From NCBI GenBank assembly GCA_947468985.1, contig CANINJ010000040.1:1-11296 (forward strand): DNA of 11,296 nucleotides, read 5' to 3'. This document shows, one piece after another, positions 1 to 7,889 of the stretch. The translations under genes and the position numbers were made by a program. The DNA is from Bacteroidota bacterium. GTDB taxonomy: Bacteria > Bacteroidota > Bacteroidia > Flavobacteriales > Flavobacteriaceae. Each line of letters opens with the position of its first letter. Within the stretch, counting starts at the first letter, position 1. The notes beneath the pieces are model-generated. The model did not search any database, was not told the origin of the DNA, and was given only the letters and a program-made list of their open reading frames with translations.

Positions 1-659
1 ACATTAGACCAAGCACTATAATCAGTTGGAGAACAAATTGCTCTAACATAAAAATTATTAACTATTCCTGGCGTTAGTGATGTAGCTTGATAAGGATTTG
101 TATTTGTAATAATTCCAACTGAGTTTGCATTTGGAACAGTTCCTGCTGGAACCTGAATTATTTCCCACTGGGTTGCATTTCCAGCCTCAGTCCATGCAAC
201 ACTAGCTCCTTGAGAAGTTGCATTAGTTACAGAAACCGATAATGGTTTCAAACAAGTTGGAGGTAGTCCACAACTAATAGTTGCTACCCAACCAGCTGCA
301 GTCCCAACACTATCAGAAGTAAAAACAAATGTTAAACATCCTGAAGATGAAGATGCTGTTAATGAACCTGGGTTTATAGTTCCTGAAAAACTTCCAATTA
401 ATGTAGAAGAAACTGTATTTCCGTCATAAATTTTTAGAAAATCCCAATTTTGTTCTGTTGCAAATGAAGTAAAATCTACAGTTACAACTTCTCCAGGGTT
501 TGTAGGACAAAAAGTTGAAGTGGAATTTGAATTATTTGCATAATTTGCACTAATTCCGCCTTGATCTGTAAAAGTACTCCCACAAGTTTGTTGTTGTGCC
601 GAGACAATGAAAGTCCCAAAAAACGCAGTAATTATGCTTAAAAGTAAAAGTTTTTTCAT
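1..659 (-). CDS. Secreted CUB + fibronectin type III protein, 3' end cut by window edge
   Basis: The frame is open from the ATG at 657-659 to the left edge, giving 219 visible residues and no stop, so the C-terminal part lies outside. Residues 1-22 form a signal peptide (MKKLLLLSII start, ending VSA-Q). Residues 26-130 fit a CUB domain: four cysteines (C26, C51, C108, C130), the core WDFLKIYDG at 71-79, and a late strand LTFVFTSDS followed by GW. From about 134 a fibronectin type III domain follows, with a W at 156, YQATSLTPG near 190-198 and the typical FYVRAIC at 203-209. In Bacteroidota such proteins are usually large exported adhesins or enzymes ending in a T9SS sorting domain; that end is not visible here, so T9SS export is inference. 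Another ATG at 667-669 is out of frame and gives no signal peptide. The gene has its own promoter 23 bases upstream, so it is probably a separate unit from the two adhesin genes to its right. Confidence 0.88.
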   Translation of the reverse strand, partial: MKKLLLLSIITAFFGTFIVSAQQQTCGSTFTDQGGISANYANNSNSTSTFCPTNPGEVVTVDFTSFATEQNWDFLKIYDGNTVSSTLIGSFSGTINPGSLTASSSSGCLTFVFTSDSVGTAAGWVATISCGLPPTCLKPLSVSVTNATSQGASVAWTEAGNATQWEIIQVPAGTVPNANSVGIITNTNPYQATSLTPGIVNNFYVRAICSPTDYSAWSN

Positions 660-681
660 TTTTTTTCATTTTTATAGAATT

Positions 682-712
682 CAAATATATAACGTTTACT
701 AATTACTGGCAA
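682..712 (-). promoter_or_regulatory. Bacteroidota-type promoter (TTG-N20-TATATTTG) for the CUB/FN3 gene
   Basis: Read on the minus strand, TTG (712-710) is followed after 20 bases by TATATTTG (689-682). This matches the known Bacteroidota sigma-ABfr consensus (-33 TTG, -7 TAnnTTTG, spacer about 17-23). The ATG at 659 lies about 22 bases past the -7 box, so the predicted leader is very short, and no purine-rich Shine-Dalgarno sequence is seen. It sits in a 230-base gap (660-889). Between the upstream stop and this promoter I see only one small hairpin (stems 843-847 and 852-856), too weak to call a terminator. Confidence 0.68.
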
Positions 713-889
713 ATAATAATTAAAAAAATACTTTATAAGGAACTCAAAATGAGAAGTATATTTGAAATTTACTTTTTTTAAATCAATACAAATTGTTTAC
801 AGACCAATAATTTTAGGTGTTGAATTCATAAAACTAACATTGTTCAACCATTTGAATACATAAAATGACTTTCTTTAACTTTCTTAAAA

Positions 890-3800
890 TTATCTTTTTA
901 ATGAAAAGTGGGATTTGAAGACTTTTAAATCTGTTGTTGAAGGCTCGATATATTCAATGGTAAACCAATAATCTGAAGCCGTTAGAAGTGCGCCATTATA
1001 GGTTCCGTCCCAACCCGAACTTTTCGAACTTATTTGTTTTATCAACTTCCCATAACGATCAAAAATGTAAATCTTGGCTGAAGGTTGATTTTCTAAACCA
1101 ATAATATTCCAAAAATCATTAATTCCGTCACCATTCGGAGTGAAATACGTTGGATAACCAATTATTGAAATTGTAGTGCTTAAATTTGAACAACCGTAAC
1201 TATCGGTTACCATCACAATATGATTTCCTGGATTGACATTTGTGATAACATTTGAAGATTGCAACGCACCATAATCCAATGCATATTCATAGTTCGGATT
1301 TGGTGTCAATACAGTAATAATTATTGTTGAATTTTCATCGAAAGCTACTGTTCCAACTGCCGAAATACTTGTTGCTGGAATCGAGGTGGTAACTGTCGCA
1401 AAAACCTCAGCGGAGATACAACCCGTTAAAATATTTGTTGCAATCACCGAATAATTACCAGATTCTAATGCCTCAAAAGTACTCGCCGTTCCACTTTGAA
1501 GTATTCCATTAAGATACCATTGAAAAGTATAATCAACAGTATTTAAACCACTGTTTAATGTGAAAGTTCTCAAAGGAATTCCTGAAGCATCGGCACAAAT
1601 TATACCGTCATTTATTTCTAGTTTTGGCAATGGATTTACAGTAGCCGAAATAGTAATTGGGGATCCAAAACAACTATTTAGCGAAGGCTTTACTATATAA
1701 ATAGCGGTTCCAACTGTAGTTCCTGTAGTTTCTAATATTTGATATATTGTATTTCCAATTCCATTTGACGCGCCTGAAACTCCATTTTGAGCCACTGTCC
1801 AAGAAAAAGTAGTACCGAAAAGATTTGGTGTTAAAACAATAGAAGTACTATCTCCAGAACAAATTGGCAATTGTGTTGGCGTTCCAAAAAATTCGGGTGT
1901 TGGGTTTACATTTACTATTACAGAAACTGAAGTTCCTATACATCCTTGAGCAATCGGTGTAATTAAATAATTTGCTGTTCCTATTGATTGAAGCACGGTA
2001 GAAAGTGTTTGAGCTATTGTTGCTCCATTATCAGATAAAGTTCCAATTAGGTTTGACTGAATAACATTCCAGCTGAAAGAAGTGTTAATTACCGAGCTTG
2101 ACAAAGCTATAGATGTGGTTTCTCCCGAACAAATCGTTTGTCCAGAAGCTGGGTTTATTGTTGCAACAGGAATTGGATTTACGGTAATTGAAACCAAAGT
2201 TGTGTTTGCAGAGCAACCATTTACACTTGGTATTATTGCATAAACCACTTCTCCAGAAGCATTGCTTATTGTGCTCAAATTTTGGGAAATTGAAGTTCCT
2301 GTTCCTGCAATACCACCAATTACATTAGTTTGAACCAAATTCCAACTGATAATAGTATTAGGCATTGAACTTGAAAATGCTACAGTTGCAGTACTTCCAG
2401 AACAAATAGAAAGGGCGTTTGGGGTTGCTGTAATAATAGGTTTTGGAGTTACAAAAACAGTGACTTGAAGCGGAGTTCCTGAACAACCATTATATGTTGG
2501 TATAATCGTATAAACTGCATTTCCGACTAATGTTCCTGTTGCAGTTAAAATTTGTGAAATTACATTTCCAGAATCTGGATTTGCTCCTGAAACAGCTGTT
2601 GAAGTAGTCATCCAACTAAATGTTGTCCCTGAAATTGAACTCGATACTGAAATTCCTGTGGATTGCAATGAACAAATAGTTTCGGTAGTTGGAGATGCTG
2701 TTACAACTGGAATTGGAATTATAGCTACTGGAATTGTTGCTGAATTAGAACATTGCCCTGGATTTGGTGTAAATGTATAAGTTGTCGTTGTCGTTGGGTC
2801 AAATGCTGGTGACCAAGTTCCAGAAATACCATTCGTAGAAGGATTAGGTAAACTTATTGTATTTCCGAAACAAACAGGTGTAATTGTTGCGAATGTTGGT
2901 ATTGTTGCAAATGGAATAGGATTTATTACAACCGTTAATGGTGCAGAAATACAACCATTAGAAGTGTTTTGTGCAGTAATTAAATAGGTATTTGGAGCTA
3001 AATTTGAAAATGTAGTGCTCGATTGATAAGCACCGCCATTACTGTATTCAATATTTATTCCTAATGGTGTTGCGATGTCAATTGCTCCATTAATTACACA
3101 ACTTGACTGAACAATTGAAGCGGTTGTTGGTGTTGCAACTGTTGGAATAGGATTAATCACTACCGAAGTTGGCAAAGAAACACATCCGTTTAGAATATCT
3201 TTTACAGTTATTGAGTATGTATTTGGAGCTAAATTTGAAAATGATAAAGTTGCTTGATAGGTTCCTCCAATACTGTATTCATAATTTGGGTTTAATGGCG
3301 CTGAAACAACAATCGTTCCCAATGCCAAACAGGTTGGTTGAATTGTGGCTGTCAATGGCGCACTCGGCGTTAATGGTTGGGCGTTAATTCCAACATTGGC
3401 TGAGGCCGAAGAAGAACAACCATCTGAGTTGGTAACGGTATAAGTATAATTTGCTGGGGTTAATCCTGAAATTGTTGTTGATGATGTATTACCAATAATT
3501 GCTCCTGGATTTATTGTCCAATTTCCTATTGGTAAATCGTTAAGAATAACACTTCCTGTTGCAGTTGCACAAGTAGGCTGCGTAATTGTTCTAATGGTTG
3601 GTGGACTTGGAACGGTTAATGCCGCATTAATTCCCACATTTGCGGAAGCTGGAGAAACACACCCATTTGCATTGGTAACGGTAAATGTATGTGGCCCTGA
3701 AGATAATCCTGAAATTAATAATGAAGTTGTATTACCAGTAATTCCACCTGGATTAATTGTCCAATTACCTGAAGGCAAGCCTGTTAATAAAACACTTCCT

Positions 3801-5509
3801 GTAGCTGTTGTGCATGTTGGTTGTGTAATTGTTCCAAATGTTGGCGCTGGATTTGAATTTACGGTAATGGCTACCGATTTTTGATATAGGCACGTTGGCG
3901 TTTCTCTGAAATAAAGATCGTCAATTGCGAAGTCATTATTTCCAACAGTTTCTCTATCAATAATACTAATTGTTGCAGTGGTATTGGTTCCAGAATTCCA
4001 GATATAAGAATGTTCTGCCCAAAAACACGGTAACCCAGGTGTGGTACTTATTGTACCAGCGGTGGCTATTGGATTAATAGAAACACCATTAATTAAAACC
4101 TCTAATTTCGCAGGTCCACCTGAAACTACAGCTGCTAAAAAGTAACTGAATGTATAATTTTTTCCAGGCAATACTGGAATTGCAATTGGAGTGTACCAAA
4201 TTTTATCTGTTCCAGTTATTGAACCATCAGCAACTAACATATTTCCACTTCCTGAAGTATGATCTCTGCAATCCGAAAACGGGGAAAACCAATCATGAGG
4301 GTTGTTTACAATTCCATAAGCCCCTTGAACACCTGATGGAGGTACACTTCCAATATTATATAATGCATAATCAGTGTAAAACCAAAAATCCCCTAAAGAG
4401 AAATCTCCATTAACAATTAAATTTGTTGGGTTCGCAGGTGCTCCAGAAGTAACAGTATAGGTAGTATCTACAGTTGGACTCACAATCGGGTTGGCACTTG
4501 TGTTATTTGCTACTGTTAAAGTTGGGTCAGGCGGATTTGCTGTCCAAAAATAACTCGAAGTACTTCCGCTAACAGATAAAGTGGTTGATTCGCCTTCGCA
4601 AATTGCTGGTCTTGTGGCACTAATTGAAATATCGTTTGGCGGTGCTAAATTAATTACTATTGGTAAGGTTGAAGCATTTGAAGCGTCCAAAACCGTAAGA
4701 GTGTAATTGCCTGCAGCCAAACCATTAAAAATTCCAATAGAATTTGAAATTGTTAATGTGCCATTTGTTAATGAATAATTTGCATATGGTAAATTTCCTC
4801 CAGCAGCAGTTGCCACAATTGAACCATCTGAAGTGCTTGGACATGTTGGATTTACGAATGTATGACTTAATGTTAATGGAAGTCCACCTAGTGTAATTGA
4901 AAAATCATCCAAAGCAAAATCATTTCCCAAAGCACTTGTGTTTAAATTCCACAAACGAATTAATTGTGTAGGAGAATTAGCCGTAAATGAATATTGTACT
5001 TGCTTCCAGCCTTCACTTGGAAGTGGCGCAACAGAATTTAGTGTTGCAGGATTAAAATTAGATGCCGATCCAGCATTAAAAAACACTGCTATATTGGCTC
5101 GAGTAGCACTATCAGTAACATCAGGCGAGACTGATTTTATCCAATAACTGAAAGTATATGTTGAACCAACAGTAAATCCACCAATAGCTCCGCCCGTACT
5201 ACTTGTTGTCCAAATAAACTTATTTGCAACTGTTGCCCCATTATAAACTAGCATTTTATCCCCAACAACTGTATGGTCTCCACCAGAAATAAAGGAAGAA
5301 TCCATAGTATTCGGATTATTTGTATAACCATAAGTTCCAGGCGAACTAACTCCTGTTAATGGATTAATCTGGGTATATTGATTAACTAGAAAACCAGTCC
5401 CACTCCCTGCCGTTTCTAAATTTCCGTTTGTGAGTTGGGCACAAACTGAAAATGAAAAGAATAAGGAACTAAAAATCGACCAGACAAAGAGCTGTATGTT
5501 TTTTTTCAT
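890..5509 (-). CDS. Large T9SS type B surface protein with lectin-like, SprB-like and PKD/Ig-like repeats (1539 aa)
   Basis: Probable cell-surface adhesin exported by the type IX secretion system. I start it at the ATG at 5507-5509 because a typical signal peptide follows at once (residues 1-24, ending SVCA-Q). The in-frame TTG at 5551 would overlap the previous gene and put extra residues before the signal. Domains in order: a jelly-roll-like domain 26-208 (GDHT at 77-80, GNDFALDD at 195-202); SprB-like repeat 211-290; Ig/PKD-like 295-355; a second jelly-roll-like domain 361-540 (GNNDFAIDD near 523-531); two 81-residue repeats 556-717; two 77-residue repeats 718-871; one GTWSP-type Ig module about 867-934; four 90-residue PKD-like repeats 935-1295; Ig-like 1297-1376; and a type B sorting domain 1452-1539 (YFTPNGDGINDFWNI, YIFDRYGKL, W1500 DGTYNG). 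The presumed ligand (glycan or other surface) is inference. It starts 20 bases after the paralogous gene and is probably co-transcribed with it. Confidence 0.93.
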   Translation of the reverse strand: MKKNIQLFVWSIFSSLFFSFSVCAQLTNGNLETAGSGTGFLVNQYTQINPLTGVSSPGTYGYTNNPNTMDSSFISGGDHTVVGDKMLVYNGATVANKFIWTTSSTGGAIGGFTVGSTYTFSYWIKSVSPDVTDSATRANIAVFFNAGSASNFNPATLNSVAPLPSEGWKQVQYSFTANSPTQLIRLWNLNTSALGNDFALDDFSITLGGLPLTLSHTFVNPTCPSTSDGSIVATAAGGNLPYANYSLTNGTLTISNSIGIFNGLAAGNYTLTVLDASNASTLPIVINLAPPNDISISATRPAICEGESTTLSVSGSTSSYFWTANPPDPTLTVANNTSANPIVSPTVDTTYTVTSGAPANPTNLIVNGDFSLGDFWFYTDYALYNIGSVPPSGVQGAYGIVNNPHDWFSPFSDCRDHTSGSGNMLVADGSITGTDKIWYTPIAIPVLPGKNYTFSYFLAAVVSGGPAKLEVLINGVSINPIATAGTISTTPGLPCFWAEHSYIWNSGTNTTATISIIDRETVGNNDFAIDDLYFRETPTCLYQKSVAITVNSNPAPTFGTITQPTCTTATGSVLLTGLPSGNWTINPGGITGNTTSLLISGLSSGPHTFTVTNANGCVSPASANVGINAALTVPSPPTIRTITQPTCATATGSVILNDLPIGNWTINPGAIIGNTSSTTISGLTPANYTYTVTNSDGCSSSASANVGINAQPLTPSAPLTATIQPTCLALGTIVVSAPLNPNYEYSIGGTYQATLSFSNLAPNTYSITVKDILNGCVSLPTSVVINPIPTVATPTTASIVQSSCVINGAIDIATPLGINIEYSNGGAYQSSTTFSNLAPNTYLITAQNTSNGCISAPLTVVINPIPFATIPTFATITPVCFGNTISLPNPSTNGISGTWSPAFDPTTTTTYTFTPNPGQCSNSATIPVAIIPIPVVTASPTTETICSLQSTGISVSSSISGTTFSWMTTSTAVSGANPDSGNVISQILTATGTLVGNAVYTIIPTYNGCSGTPLQVTVFVTPKPIITATPNALSICSGSTATVAFSSSMPNTIISWNLVQTNVIGGIAGTGTSISQNLSTISNASGEVVYAIIPSVNGCSANTTLVSITVNPIPVATINPASGQTICSGETTSIALSSSVINTSFSWNVIQSNLIGTLSDNGATIAQTLSTVLQSIGTANYLITPIAQGCIGTSVSVIVNVNPTPEFFGTPTQLPICSGDSTSIVLTPNLFGTTFSWTVAQNGVSGASNGIGNTIYQILETTGTTVGTAIYIVKPSLNSCFGSPITISATVNPLPKLEINDGIICADASGIPLRTFTLNSGLNTVDYTFQWYLNGILQSGTASTFEALESGNYSVIATNILTGCISAEVFATVTTSIPATSISAVGTVAFDENSTIIITVLTPNPNYEYALDYGALQSSNVITNVNPGNHIVMVTDSYGCSNLSTTISIIGYPTYFTPNGDGINDFWNIIGLENQPSAKIYIFDRYGKLIKQISSKSSGWDGTYNGALLTASDYWFTIEYIEPSTTDLKVFKSHFSLKR
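1625..2707 (-). repeat. Four tandem ~270-bp PKD-like repeats inside the large adhesin
   Basis: Encodes residues 935-1295 as four units of 90-91 residues. Each has an early cysteine in an ICSxxxT-like context (C946, C1036, C1127, C1217), a central FSW or ISW tryptophan, a VIxQxLxxT-like stretch and a late cysteine near NGC/QGC/NSC, ending in a Pro-rich xNPxP linker. The spacing of the two cysteines suggests one disulfide per unit. The units are clearly divergent, so the duplication is old. They probably act as a stiff spacer or stalk. Confidence 0.85.
2897..3358 (-). repeat. Two tandem 231-bp repeats inside the large adhesin
   Basis: Encodes residues 718-871 as two 77-residue units. Both share the stretch FSNLAPNTY, a YSxGGxYQ segment and an NGCxSxPxxVVINPIP ending, with cysteines at C727 and C804 in matching places. 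At the DNA level the FSNLAPNTY part is identical over more than 20 bases between the units (around 2991 and 3222), which points to fairly recent exchange or strong constraint. The pattern resembles SprB-type repeats. Confidence 0.82.
3359..3844 (-). repeat. Two tandem 243-bp repeats inside the large adhesin
   Basis: Encodes residues 556-717 as two 81-residue units with shared TITQPTC, ATGSV, GNWTINPG, ISGL, TVTNxxGC and SASANVGINA-like segments, cysteines C566 and C647 being in matching positions. The units align without gaps. This is the closest pair of repeats in the protein and forms part of the presumed stalk next to the second lectin-like domain. Confidence 0.84.
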
Positions 5510-5529
5510 TGTATCGTGAATAATGCAAT

Positions 5530-7686
5530 TTATTGGTTGCGGTAAATCCAACCCGATTTATTTCTTCCGTTTGCAAACTGAATGATATAATAATAGGTTC
5601 CATCTGGTAAATTTTCTCCAGAGTTAGAATTTCCATTCCATTCGTTTGAATAATTACTTTTTGAATACACTTCACTTCCGTATCTGTTAAAAATTTGAAG
5701 TTTTTGAACATTCAAATTACTCAAATCAAAAGTGTCGTTATCCCCATCTCCATTAGGAGAAATGCCTTTTGGAACAGAACATAAAATATTAGAAACTGTA
5801 ATTGGTTTTTCTTCGCTACATCCATTATTTGATAATTCTAAACTGTAATTTCCTGAATTGGTAATTATTAATGAGGAAGTAGCTCCAATGTTTTGATGTA
5901 AATTGTCAAACCAAGTGTAATTTGCATTTGAAGTTCCAATTCCAGTTGCGATTAAAACAAAATCAGTTCCGTCACATCCTTGTGTAATTGAAAATTGTGG
6001 GAAAGGCGTTACGTTTATTGTTAGCGTTGCATTTGAAGAACATTGCCCTAAATTTGGAATAAAAGTATAATTTGTAGTTGTTGAATTATCCAAAGCTGGC
6101 GACCAATTTCCAGAAATAAAATTATTTGAAATTGTTGGCAAAGCCGATAAAGTTGCTCCCGAACATATTGGATTTACTGCCGTAAATGTTGGTGTGACAT
6201 TTGGATTTACGGTAATACTCATCAAACCATTTGAAGCACATTCTCCAGTTGCTGGAGCAAATGTATAGGTTGTTGTTGTTAAATTATTTAGTATCGGCGA
6301 CCAAGTTCCAGTAATTAAATTATTTGAAGTTGTTGGCAAAGCAGATAAATTTGATCCTGAACATATTGGGTTTACTGCTGTAAATGATGGAGTAACAATT
6401 GGATTTACTGTAATCGTTAGCGAACCATTTGAAGCACATTGTCCTGCTGCTGGTGCAAATGTATAAGTTGTTGTTGCTGAATTATTTAGTATTGGCGACC
6501 AAGTACCTGTAATTGAATTGTTAGAATTTGTTGGCAAAGCTGATAAAGAAACTCCCGCACATACTGGATTTACAGAATTAAATGTTGGAATAGTTCTTGG
6601 GGTAACAGTTATCAAAACCGTTTTCGATAAATTACAAACTACATTAGTTGTAAATGAAATGTCATCCAACGAAAAATCATTTCCTCCAGAAGAAACCTCT
6701 TTATCATAAAGGGCAATTTGCGCCGAAGTTGCTGTTCCTGAAAACCAACTATAAGTTCGCAAAGACCAACTGCACTCGGCTGAAGGGGCTAAATCAGTTC
6801 CAATAATAACTCCATTTATTTTTACTTCAATATTGGCTTGATTTGGCAAAGCGACAGTTTGTACCCAATAGGAAAAAGTATAGGTTGTATTGGGTTGAAC
6901 TGTAATCGATTGTCCCCAAACTTTATCAGTTCCAGCATTTATTGTAGAGCCGTCAATGACCATCATTTTACCAGTTCCTGTTGTATGTTCTATATTACAA
7001 CTCGGGAAAAATTGAAACCATGAAGCAGCGGTAGTAACCACGCCATACGCACGTTGAACTCCCGAAGTTCCCGCATTTGAAATGTATTGATAATCCGAAG
7101 TGAAACCTGTATTTCCTAGTGAAAAATTACCATTCGAAACCATATTTGGTGAAGGCGAATTACTTATAGAAGTAACCGTATAAGTAGTTGTTGTTAAAGG
7201 GCTAACAGTTGGAGATGCACTTGAATTATTTAAATTATTTAATGAAGAATCAGGCGGATTTGCAGTCCACAAATAACTAGTAGAACTTCCGCTAATGGAC
7301 AATGTGGTTAGCGTTCCAGAACAAACAGTTGTTGGCAAACTAATTGTTAAATCACTCGGAGCAATAATAATAATATTAGAACTTGAAGCAGTTGAAAATG
7401 CATCAGAAACGGATAAGATGTAGGTTCCTGGAGCTAAATTTGCAAAAGTTCCATTAGCACTTGTAAGAATCGTTGTACCATTTGATAATGAAAAGTTGGA
7501 ATAGGGCAAACTTCCACCAGTAACAGACCCGTATATTGCTCCATTATTTAAACCCGGACAAGTTGGATTAGTTGAAGAGTAACTTAAAACTAATGCTGGA
7601 GGAAGGTTTGTGTTTTTATTAAAAGTATTTTCAGAATACGAAATCACTGATAAAATCAAAAAAAGGTAGGTAGCAATTTTTTTCAT
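5530..7686 (-). CDS. T9SS type B surface protein, paralogue of the downstream large adhesin (718 aa)
   Basis: Probable exported surface protein. The ATG at 7684-7686 is followed by a hydrophobic signal peptide (MKKIATYLFLILSVISYS). Domains in order: SprB-like repeat about 31-110 (NPTCPGLNNG, TGGSLPYSNFSLSNG, LAPGTYILSVSDA); Ig/PKD-like 112-173 (C122, LWTANPPDSS); jelly-roll-like domain 179-349 (NGNFSLG, EHTTGTGKMMV, GGNDFSLDDISF); three nearly identical 66-residue Ig-like repeats 365-562; another Ig-like module 564-632; and a type B C-terminal sorting domain from 638 (PKGISPNGDGDNDTF, LQIFNRYGSEVY, W683 NG, LPDGTYYY, ending GWIYRNQ). Residues 31-349 match residues 211-540 of the next gene module by module, so the two genes arose by duplication. 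The sorting domain is of the short PKGISPNGDG kind, unlike that of its neighbour. The stop lies 20 bases before the next ATG, which suggests an operon. Confidence 0.93.
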   Translation of the reverse strand: MKKIATYLFLILSVISYSENTFNKNTNLPPALVLSYSSTNPTCPGLNNGAIYGSVTGGSLPYSNFSLSNGTTILTSANGTFANLAPGTYILSVSDAFSTASSSNIIIIAPSDLTISLPTTVCSGTLTTLSISGSSTSYLWTANPPDSSLNNLNNSSASPTVSPLTTTTYTVTSISNSPSPNMVSNGNFSLGNTGFTSDYQYISNAGTSGVQRAYGVVTTAASWFQFFPSCNIEHTTGTGKMMVIDGSTINAGTDKVWGQSITVQPNTTYTFSYWVQTVALPNQANIEVKINGVIIGTDLAPSAECSWSLRTYSWFSGTATSAQIALYDKEVSSGGNDFSLDDISFTTNVVCNLSKTVLITVTPRTIPTFNSVNPVCAGVSLSALPTNSNNSITGTWSPILNNSATTTYTFAPAAGQCASNGSLTITVNPIVTPSFTAVNPICSGSNLSALPTTSNNLITGTWSPILNNLTTTTYTFAPATGECASNGLMSITVNPNVTPTFTAVNPICSGATLSALPTISNNFISGNWSPALDNSTTTNYTFIPNLGQCSSNATLTINVTPFPQFSITQGCDGTDFVLIATGIGTSNANYTWFDNLHQNIGATSSLIITNSGNYSLELSNNGCSEEKPITVSNILCSVPKGISPNGDGDNDTFDLSNLNVQKLQIFNRYGSEVYSKSNYSNEWNGNSNSGENLPDGTYYYIIQFANGRNKSGWIYRNQ
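6001..6594 (-). repeat. Three tandem 198-bp repeats inside the 718-aa adhesin
   Basis: Encodes residues 365-562 as three 66-residue units with no gaps (matching residues F369, F435, F501 and C376, C442, C508). The shared pattern is PxFxxVNPxCxGxxLSALPT, then ITGTWSPILNN, TTTYTFAPAxGQCxSN and ITVNP. By eye, units 1 and 2 agree at about 87 of 100 bases over the stretch starting near 6232 and 6430. Such similarity is high enough for recombination to change copy number. One further relative of this unit sits in the neighbouring gene at residues 867-934. Confidence 0.9.
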
Positions 7687-7706
7687 AATGGTAATAAATA
7701 TAACCC

Positions 7707-7714
7707 CAAATATA
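7707..7714 (-). promoter_or_regulatory. Possible -7 box (TATATTTG) for the adhesin pair
   Basis: The minus strand reads TATATTTG, the same octamer as in the well-formed promoter at 682-712, about 20 bases before the ATG at 7686. The nearest upstream TTG (7746-7744) is 29 bases away, longer than the usual 17-23. The site is therefore plausible by sequence and position but lacks a properly spaced -33 element, and it might need an activator. Confidence 0.38.
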
Positions 7715-7770
7715 AGTAACTAGACTACGAGGTTTATTTATTGCAATTATATAAAAACTATACATTATTG

Positions 7771-7808
7771 TTAAATTCTCACGGGTGACGTGGCTTTATA
7801 GAATTTAA
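7771..7808. repeat. Inverted repeat 1: perfect 9-bp arms with inner 4-bp stem
   Basis: TTAAATTCT (7771-7779) and AGAATTTAA (7800-7808) are exact reverse complements. Directly inside the left arm, CACG (7780-7783) pairs with CGTG (7789-7792) around a 5-base loop, leaving a 7-base bulge on one side. The inner part is notably GC-richer than its surroundings. It lies 85-122 bases upstream of the adhesin ATG, so it could be a regulator-binding site, part of an RNA leader, or the end of the preceding transcript. Confidence 0.6.
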
Positions 7809-7852
7809 TCAAATAACATACGCAAAATGAGGGCTTATTGCTTTATCGTGAT

Positions 7853-7883
7853 GCATTTTAAATTAACGATGGAATTTGAATGC
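7853..7883. repeat. Inverted repeat 2
   Basis: GCATT (7853-7857) pairs with AATGC (7879-7883), and AAATT (7860-7864) with AATTT (7873-7877), with a small internal loop and an 8-base apical loop. It is weak alone, but it stands seven bases from the next palindrome. Confidence 0.45.
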
Positions 7884-7889
7884 CAAAAA

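Noticed and set aside
1625..3844. Tandem repeats considered as a CRISPR-like array or mobile element
   Set aside because: The periods are multiples of three, the frame stays open, and the repeats encode Ig/PKD-like domains; there are no spacers, terminal repeats or transposase.
3594..3884. Plus-strand open frame of 96 codons inside the large adhesin
   Set aside because: It is antisense to repeat-coding DNA. The low-complexity codons of the repeats keep the opposite frame open; there is no start context or family likeness.
5499..5506. Run of eight A residues right after the ATG of the large adhesin, as a possible phase-variation tract
   Set aside because: Lys codons AAA after ATG are usual for signal peptides in AT-rich genomes, and the other secreted genes here have 6-7 A. 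The length is too modest to claim slippage without strain data.
5469..5711. Minus-strand 80-codon frame across the junction of the two adhesin genes
   Set aside because: It overlaps the sorting domain of one gene and the signal peptide of the next in another frame, so it is a shadow.
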